From Anthoceros angustus (lineage: Eukaryota > Streptophyta > Anthocerotopsida > Anthocerotales > Anthocerotaceae): 64,000 nt of DNA. The stretch covers positions 62,001 to 126,000 of the forward strand of contig MU008162.1 of assembly GCA_010909165.1 (NCBI GenBank), written 5' to 3'. The number at the start of each line of letters is the position of its first letter. The first letter of the stretch is position 1. The position numbers and the translations under genes are program-made. Shown piece after piece: positions 56,148 through 64,000 of the stretch. The notes under the pieces are model-generated. The model saw only the letters and a program-made list of their open reading frames with translations, had not been told where the DNA came from and made no database searches.

Positions 56148-59100
56148 ATGGCCAGCCTCGTCCCCAACCATGTGTTTGGCCTGAAGGGGGGCCTGAAGGA
56201 TTCGGTGCAGTTTGTGGACGACACCACGTACGTCTACGTCGCAGGGCACCATGTGGTGCTGGTGAACACGGAGCTGAAGCACCAGAAGGTGATATCGGGC
56301 AGCCCGGACACGGACGGGATCACGGCCATCGCGGTCAGCCCCAGCAAGAGATATGTGGCAGTTGCGGAGAGGTGTCCGCTGTCGCAGGTGGGGGTGCTGA
56401 GCCCGCGGCCCGGGGACCTGGCCCCCCGGGGCTCGGTGAGCGCGGAGCCCAGGGGGTCGCTGATCGATGCCAGAGGCTCTCTTGTAGGGCAAGATGGCAA
56501 GCCCCTGGCCGCCGCCGCGGGGGACGGGAAGCCGGCCGTGCTGGATGTTAAGGGACCCATTATCTCCATCTACGAGGCCTCCACGCTGAAGAAGCGGCGG
56601 GTTCTGTCCGGCAGCGAGGTGTTGCAGGGCACCAGGGAGTATTCTTCCATCTGCTTCAGCGCGGATGGGAAGACCATCGCGGCCCAGGGCGGGCCGCCTG
56701 ATTACCACCTGGTCATCTGGAGCTTGGAGAAGCTCAAGGTTCTGGCCTCCTGTAAGTCCTCCTCAGGAATGGCCAGCATCGACCAGGTGGGTATTCTTAA
56801 TGCTTCCGCGCTGTGAGCAGAGGCTGCATGCTTGGCCTGGAAACCGAATTCTGACACCAACCCATCTGCTCTTTTGTTAGATATTGTACTGCCCCGAGGA
56901 TTCGTCTCACATCACGGTTGTGGGCAAAGAGTTTGCCAAGGCGTTTCGATCCACGGACCTGTCGCTCAGGCAAATAGCTAATGCCTTGGCTAAGCGAGAT
57001 GGGCAAAGGTTTCCCTGCCATGTGTGGTTGTGCGAGCCCAGGGACCCCGAGGATGAAGAGGCCCCAGAGAAAAAAGAGGGCCAACTGTCTGGCTGCCTAT
57101 ATTCGTGCGAAACCGGAGAGCTGCTCTACGTTGAAGGTGGGGAGGTACGTCTACCTTTGATCTGCACTTAAAAAATCCTCAAACAACACAAAAGGCCACA
57201 CTTTCTACAAGCAATCCCAGAAGTCTTCATCCTCATACTTTTAAAAACTTCGGTCCCACACAAGAAAACAGGAAAACACTAGTTGCATAAGGAAAAACTG
57301 AAGTCTAAAGTCTTTAGAGTCCAACCTACAGTGCAGCCCAAGAAACACTAGAAAGGTTGAAAGGTTGAAGTCTTTAGAGAAGGTTGAAGTCTTTAGAGAA
57401 GGTTGAAGTCTTTAGAGAATATTGAACTCTTTAGAGTTGAATTTAGGATGAGAAAGCTTGAATTTCTATAGGTACTTCATACCATCTTGCTCTTTCATAG
57501 TTCATCCTCATTTAAAGTTATAAAAAGTATTTTTGATTAAAAAAACTTAAATTTATTATATTATGATAATCTTATCACATAATTTTATTTTGTACCATTT
57601 ATGGAGAAGATATCATGGTGAGATGCAATGCTCTTATATCCAACTATTCTTGTTCTTCATAGATTGTATGTACAATACCAACGGGTAGCAATAAAGAACC
57701 AGGACCAGTAGTCGAGATCATTATTCTTTATTCGAAAGGTTTCTTATGTGGTGAACAAGGAGGAAATATTTCAATGTGGGAAAGAGTTGAAGAACCTGAG
57801 ATGAAAGAAGGGTTTAGGAAGAACAGGTCATTCAAGGTGGATTCCACCAATGCTAAAATATGTAGCATGGCAATATCGCCTAACGAAGACATGCTCATAT
57901 GTGCACTGGATAATAATCAACTCATCACAATACCCTTTCAAAATGAGTTTTTGTTCAAAGAAAATGAAGTTCCAAAGGACATTCTTATTCAGGTATATGA
58001 AACTGAATATTATTTTGCGATAACTCTCTGAGTTTACTTATGTACTGCAAAATAAATAGGATATGGAGTGAAACCATTTCATTTTTATTTTTATAGCAAG
58101 GATCTTTACTCATAATCCATAATCGAACCATTTCATCTTGCTTGCAGCCGTTCCATTTTCAGACAATAACAGGCATGGATGCTTGTTTGCGAAAACCAAT
58201 AGTTGTAACATGTAGTACAGATAAAAGTATTCGCATATGGAATTATGTTGAAAAACGATGCGAGCTATGCAAGTTCTTTCCTGAAGAAGCTTATTCCATA
58301 TCATTGCATCCAAGTGGTTGGTATTTTATATCTTATAATTTTCAAATATTACTCAATAAAATATACTAATTATGTATAGCCTTTTTCCACTTGATGTGCA
58401 GGTCTTCATATTTTAGTTGGGTTCTTTGACAAGCTAAGGTTAATGAATCTTCTAATCGATGATATAAAAATGGTTCGAGAGCTAAGCATCAAAGCTTGTC
58501 ATGAATCAACTTTTAGCAATGGTGGACAGTATTTTGCAGCAGTAAATAGCAATGCTATCCAAATATTTTCTACATATTCATGTGAGAATATTGGAAACCT
58601 ACGAGGGCATGGTGGCAAGGTACATTACTCGATCCAGTTCCAACCTTTGAAAACTTACCAAATGTTGTGGCAGTTCCAACACATGCTGTGCCTCTGCACC
58701 TCATATACTCACTTTGAAATTATTATTATTATTGAGTCAAAATCATAATATTTTCAGGTTCGTACTATTTGGTGGTCAGCAGATGATTCTACAATGGTGA
58801 CTGCCGGTGTAGATGGAGCAATTTATGAATGGAGAGTGAAGGACTATAAAAGAATAAGAGAAAATGTGATTAAAGGAACTGTATATACAGGAGTAGTCGG
58901 CCTAGTTGACTGTAAGTCATTTTTCGCAGTTGGATCCGATAAAAAGCTGAAGGAAGTTGATGAAAATCAAGTGCTTAAGGTACAACCTTTATTTATTGCA
59001 TCACGAATCTTGCAAAGATGAATATTTGCTCCTTCATGACCTTCGTTACACCCTAACAGGAATACAATAGCAATGTGTTGTTGACCCAAATTGCTCTCCC

Positions 59101-62100
59101 CAATGCAAGTCGGCTACTGTTTGCGGGAACACAACTAGGTGGTGTTCGTGCTTATAGATATCCACTAACAGGCACGTTGGTACGCCATTTACTCTTCCAC
59201 ATGCATTATCATTTCGGCAAATTGAATTAGCTTGAGCTGTAGTTGATACATTTTTATTTCTTTTTGATGCTCGATTTGATTTGTTTCTTACATCACAAAT
59301 GTCTTTTGATGACATCTCATGAAACAAATTTCTGTTTGTGTTCAGGAGAATTCCAAGAAGTACAAGCTAGCACGGGGGCAATAACTAGATTATGTATTTG
59401 TTGCAATGATACTCTTTTATTAACTACTGGAGAAGATGGAGTTTTAACGGTCTTTGACATTAGAGATAAGGAAAGGGCACTAGCCACGAGTATTCTACGA
59501 CGAGAAAAGGATTCTATAAATTGGGCTGATGAAGTATTGGTACCTAAATATGATCTAGAAGAGATCAAAGGGCATGTCCAGGAGCTTGAACAAATGGTAT
59601 ATACCAAGCCTATTTATCATTTATTGGAAACCGAATAGTAACCGAATAGTACATGGGCTAACTTGAGACCTATCAGGTGAAAGAACTTCAAAATCAAAAT
59701 GAGTATCAATTGCGCTTGAAGGACATTACGTCACATGAGCTCATCAAGGACCTCACTGAAAATTTTCAAAAGCAATTGAGTGACGCGAACGAACGTTATG
59801 AGAAATTTGTGTTACAAAAAAATGAAGAGGTTGTGATCCATTTAGTAGTGTGGACAATAGCAAACTTGTTGCAAATTTATCAAAAGTATTTCTATATTGT
59901 AATCTAACTTTGATGTGGTTATAGGGATTGGAAGTGGAGGATAAACAAGTAAAACTCGAGGAGAGACATTTGAAGCATATTGCTGAATTAGAAGATCTAT
60001 TTCAACAAAAAATGCTTATTGAAGTTGAGAGGTACAAGAAACCATCTTTTCTTTTTTCATCTTCTACTATTAATCTAATTAATTTTCTGTAACTAAACTT
60101 GACATGTTTTACAAGTACAAATGATCGTCAGATACGCAGGATTAAGTCTTGAGAAACAACTCCAAAACGAACAATGGCAGGAACAACACTTGGGACTTGT
60201 AGATCAACACGAGAAAGTTCTTCAGGTTTATGTCCAAATGTTGTAAGATACTATTAAAGAACTTTGTTTCTCGTAAATAAATCTCAAGATAATATACGAC
60301 AGGATCTAACAGAGGATTATGAAGCAAAACTACAAGTGGAACAAGTTTTCATCCAAGAACTACAAATAGAATTGGAGCAAATAAAAGCAGATTTTGCAGA
60401 AATAAAACGCCAAACTGAGGAAGATACAGACCTTGAGATTGAAGATTTGAAAGAAAAGTACATAACTCTTTGATGAAGTCCTTCATGTTTGAGGATTTTA
60501 GATTTAAATAAATTCCCATTGTGATGAAATATGCTTCAATAGGTACGAGACCATTATTACTGCGGAAAAGGAAGCACAATTACGATTAAAAGGAGAAAAT
60601 AGCATTATGAAGAAGAAGTTTAATGAGTTTTTGAAGGATATTGAAGAGCAAAAGAATGAGATAAGAGCCTTGTTCGAACAAAAGAAAGAGTTATATCAAG
60701 CAATTGCTGCATTTGAACGAGATATACAGTATGGACGGCAACCATCTTCAATACTCTAATCTATCTTTGTGAATCATTGATTTTACATCTATCCAATGAT
60801 GTCACTTGCCTACAGACAATTGAAGAGAGATATTGTTGAGCGTGACGAAACAATAGGAGAAAAAGAAAAGCGTATATATGAATTAAAGCGGAAAAATCAG
60901 GTCATATACGTGATTAATTTCAGTTTACATCTATGTTTGCAACATGTTGCAATTCCATGCTCATGTGATTGGCAAAATGCTTGCAGGAACTTGAGAAATT
61001 TAAATTTGTTCTAGACAACAAAATCAAAGATCTCAAACAACAAATTGAGCCAAGAGTAATTGAATTACAGAATTGTAAAAATGAAATGCAAAACATGGAG
61101 AAGGAACTAGAAAGGTAAATATTAGTTTTCAAGGCGATAGTTTTTGAATATTTGAAATATTTTTAAATCCTTCATTTAACTGCAGATCACACCACTCTAT
61201 TTCCAAAAAGGAGTTGATCATTACAGATCTAAAATTAAAACTAGATGGGTTGACAAGAGAAGATATTGTACTTCGACGGATTTTGCAAGACAGAAATAAT
61301 TTCATTAAATATTTTGGACATGATGTATATGAACTTGGACAATATATTGCGGTAAGTATTGTGATCTTACAAAATAATAAAGTAAACTAACATTTTATTT
61401 GCGAAAACACTAATCCTTTTGTATTATAGGATCCTGTGGGACTGAAGGGAGCTGTTAAATCTTTATATGCAAAGTATGTCACTGATAAGACCAAAGCAGT
61501 AGAAATAGATGAAGATCTTCTAAGAGAGAACACGAGACAACGAGATTATTTAGAACGGACGGTAATATGTCAAGTTCAATTATTTTTATTGGATGTATTA
61601 TTCATTTACCTAGTTCAAAATTGTACTACATTCAAATTCTCTAAAATATTTTGTGTTTAATATATACAGGTAACTGGTCTTCAAAGAAAAATGAACAAAG
61701 ATGATTTTGTACATCATACAAGTCACTTAAAATTGATGCACGAGAATGTTGTACTTATAAAAGAGTTGAATGAATTAAGACGAGAACTAAGGTCAATGAA
61801 ACTTACTTCTCATAAGGGGTTACCTAATAAAGTGGAAAAACCAGATGTACTAGTGGAGGATTCTCAAGCAGAAGACAACAAGCTACATACAATGGTTGTT
61901 GATAAAATGAATGAAATTGAGATGTTATTAAAACAAATAAAACAGCTACGAAATGAGTTAGATGTAAAGAAAGAACGAATCGAGTATTTGGAGTTTTTAA
62001 TTGCTGAAAGCGAAAGAGTAAACATGAGACCTGGATCTAGAGAAGAGTTACCTCCAATGGACCAACCGGATCTAAGTGATGAGAATAGAAAATCACCTAA

Positions 62101-62332
62101 ATTAGAAGTTGTTCATGAAGAATTAACTGATCCTTTGTCTCACCGATCAGAAACAAGCTCTGAATTGTCTCATCCGGCAGAAACAAGCTCTGAATTGTCT
62201 CATACGGCAGAAACAAGCTTTGAATTATCTCATCAAGCAGAAATGATGGAACCAGAAAGAATGGGACAACAAAGCACTAATGTTAGTACAAATGTGAAAG
62301 AAATGGAGGTTACAGTTGCGACAGAAGAGTGA
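56148..62332 (+). CDS. CFAP57: Cilia- and flagella-associated protein 57 (CFAP57/WDR65)
   Basis: Eighteen exons with consistent phases: 56148-56786, 56881-57144, 57663-57992, 58148-58316, 58402-58619, 58758-58979, 59060-59171, 59346-59596, 59677-59829, 59925-60031, 60132-60225, 60303-60457, 60543-60728, 60816-60900, 60987-61114, 61186-61351, 61430-61561, 61670-62332; 1357 residues. The N-terminal half is a WD40 domain ([73 protein letters not shown]); the second half is a long coiled coil, then a tail with four SELSH-type repeats. CFAP57 is an axonemal protein linked to inner dynein arms and assembly, here presumably of sperm flagella. Intron 7 appears to start GC (ACAG|GCACGT), needed to keep the frame. 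Exons 1-2 are GC-rich; exons 3-18 are AT-rich. Confidence 0.95.
57353..57436. repeat. 19-bp tandem repeat in CFAP57 intron 2
   Basis: About four units of aaggttgaagtctttagag, the last degenerate, inside the 518-bp second intron, the longest of the gene and the place where base composition changes. Confidence 0.85.
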
Positions 62333-63104
62333 AAGAATCTCGACCTGAGGTGAAAGAAGCCAAACTTGCAGACAAAGGACCAGGCCCTTCCCACGAGGGT
62401 AAATGAAAGATCTAAAAGGACTAATATCTAATAGGTAGCCACAGGTATCTCATGTAATGGACACACAAAAGGTAATTTGAGAAAGAGAAGGTGTTGAATG
62501 CGGTTGTTACAGAATTTAATGTAAGATGAAATACATTAAGTAGTTTCATATAGTTAAATTTGATAAAATTAAAATTAAAATAATATTTCTTGATATATAA
62601 TATATAACAAGAATTTCAAAATTACAGTCAATAATTTCATGATACATGCTTGATATAAAATATCTATAATAATAATATAAAAAATGCGATGAAAGAATAC
62701 TAGATAAAAGATAGGTCCTAAAAATGGGTCATCGAGGATAATGTTGATCTCACAAGTACATAAATGAGCTCAATAATACCATCGCCTCCTAAAAGGAGCG
62801 GAAATGAAGAAAATATCTGCACACATTCAAACGTGCATCCAACATATTTGTATACCTACGTACTGGCCGTGTCCGTAGTTCAGTAAATAGTGCATATTCT
62901 TCATCTGTGATGGGACCCACAAAGTACCTGGTATGACCATTAACAAGCACGCGTCATGCATGTGCCATGTCGTGAAAGCGGATGGTCTGGAAAGGAACTG
63001 GGTTTACCGGCCCCGGTAACCGACACTGCCGTGTGCCCCCTGCTCCTGCATCATGCGCTTTGTAAGCTTGTCGGATTCGTGAATCGTGGAACGTTGAGGC
63101 CGCC
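62333..63104. other. Intergenic between CFAP57 and RCCR
   Basis: AT-rich to about 62,960 (continuing CFAP57 composition), then abruptly GC-rich into the RCCR leader. The minus frames at 63004-63436 overlap RCCR exon 1 and are not supported. Confidence 0.5.
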
Positions 63105-64000
63105 ATGTGTACCTCTCTGCAGCTGCAGCTGCAGCTCGCATCGTGCAGCGGCTCCTGGCCTCGGCCACGGGAATGTGGATTTGCGCTGCCAGCTGCGGGG
63201 AGCCTGGGGAGGACTCGGACAAGGAGCAGATCGGGCCGGGTGCAGTGCAGCGTGGGGGAAACGGGGATGGCCTGGGTGAGCTTCCCCAAGCTGGAGGGAG
63301 CCGGCCACCGGCTCATGTCCGACATAGCAGGCACCATCGAGACGGAGCTAGGGCCGTTGCTGGAACCAAGCCGCACTCCTGAGGATGTCAAGCATTTCAA
63401 GAACGCGCAGGGGAATGGCGAGGGCTCCGTTACCATCAGGGCCGGGAAGGAAGGGTCTAAGGTCCGTCTTTAAGTCGGGATGGCATGGAGATGAGTTGCC
63501 GGAGTCGGAATTGGCCTGGGGAAGCATCTGACTGAGGCTGGTGTGGTGCGTGCAGATCGATTTCGTGCTCGGATCTTGGCTGAACGTGGAGTTGCCGTTT
63601 GGGACACTCAAGATTGCCACGCTCATTGCTATGCTTGCACCGGGCACGGATGCTCCGCACCTGCTGTTTGAGTTCATCCAGAGCGGGCCGAATGCTCTTG
63701 TTGTTGTGCTCGACCTGCTCCCTCGGAAAGATTTGGTGCTGGAACCTGAGTATCTGAAGCGGATATACGAGGATTCGGAGCTGGAGAATGTGAGGCTGGA
63801 GCTGCACAAGGTTCGGGCTGTGCAGGACTATGTTTCCTCTTCTCTTTACGTGAGAAGCATTATCTCACCAACTGCGCTGCTGCTTAAAATCAATGGAAAT
63901 CTTCCCTCGGGGGAGCCTGTTGAGGGAGGGCTGGAGGAAGTGGTGGCCCGATCTGTCCATCCGAATGCCAAGAAAGTGTTTCTCACCTGGTTGGATGCAT
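63105..64000 (+). CDS. RCCR: Red chlorophyll catabolite reductase (partial, 3' end outside window)
   Basis: Exons 63105-63461 and 63556-64000 onward; the frame is open to the window edge. The start MCTSLQLQLQLASCSGSWPR opens a plastid transit peptide rich in Arg and Ser, ending near GRVQCSVG. The mature part matches plant RCCR (ACD2): FPKLEGAGHRLMSDIAGTIE, IDFVLGSWLNVELPFG, LLFEFIQSGPNALVVVLDLL, PRKDLVLEPEYLKRIYEDSE, SLYVRSIISPTALLLKI. The Glu of FEFIQ corresponds to the catalytic Glu of Arabidopsis RCCR; the catalytic Asp lies beyond the window. The enzyme reduces red chlorophyll catabolite to primary fluorescent catabolite in the PAO pathway of chlorophyll breakdown. Confidence 0.95.

Overview
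The window is nuclear DNA from a land plant that makes flagellated sperm. The genes have several short introns (about 75-130 bp) and encode plant-type proteins: an LHCII antenna protein, a DG1-like PPR protein, TRAPPII TRS120, a plant cyclophilin, a plant mTERF, a DUF1639 protein and red chlorophyll catabolite reductase. A complete CFAP57 (WDR65) axonemal gene is present, a family retained only where motile cilia are made. Together these point to a bryophyte, lycophyte, fern or other seed-free lineage. The compact introns and GC-rich exons would fit a hornwort or a Selaginella-like lycophyte, but I cannot name the species.

Layout. 1-5.3 kb: degraded copia-type gag sequence with large direct repeats, plus two head-to-head reading frames that share a Glu/Gln-Pro-Trp repeat. 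5.5-7 kb: a two-exon LHCII gene. 7.7-18.3 kb: a clade-gamma (RDR3/4/5-like) RNA-dependent RNA polymerase gene on the minus strand. It is split by a 7.4-kb Ty1/copia element (9390-16810) with recognisable LTRs, primer-binding site and polypurine tract and a 5-bp target duplication. 18.4-27.9 kb: a rearranged Mutator-like element with long terminal inverted repeats, duplicated transposase pieces and a second, nested TIR element with a GC-rich minisatellite. 28.2-52.5 kb: a gene-dense, mostly GC-rich block: DG1-like PPR (+), TRS120 (+), cyclophilin (+), site-2 protease (-), divergent alpha-tubulin (+), mTERF (-), DUF1639 (-). 52.7-55.4 kb: AT-rich tandem-repeat DNA ending at a tRNA-Ala(CGC). 56.1-62.3 kb: CFAP57 (+), whose first two exons are GC-rich and whose other sixteen are AT-rich. 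63.1 kb to the end: the 5' part of RCCR (+).

Functional themes. Several host genes act in or for plastids (LHCII, DG1-like PPR, RCCR, perhaps mTERF). TRS120 and the site-2 protease belong to Golgi/endomembrane trafficking and regulated membrane proteolysis. CFAP57 and the unusual alpha-tubulin, which lacks Lys40 and the acidic EEY-type tail, are both microtubule proteins, and CFAP57 is axonemal. The RDR gene belongs to an RNA-silencing family and is itself disrupted by a retrotransposon.

A caution applies to 1-28 kb. Several large direct duplications carry many 2-6 base losses in one copy, and these fall mostly at CAG/CTG/CCGG-type trinucleotides, while the single-copy pol gene of the same copia element is open. 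I read this as probable sequencing or assembly error in cytosine-methylated repeats. The duplication joints do show microhomology, so some rearrangements may be real.
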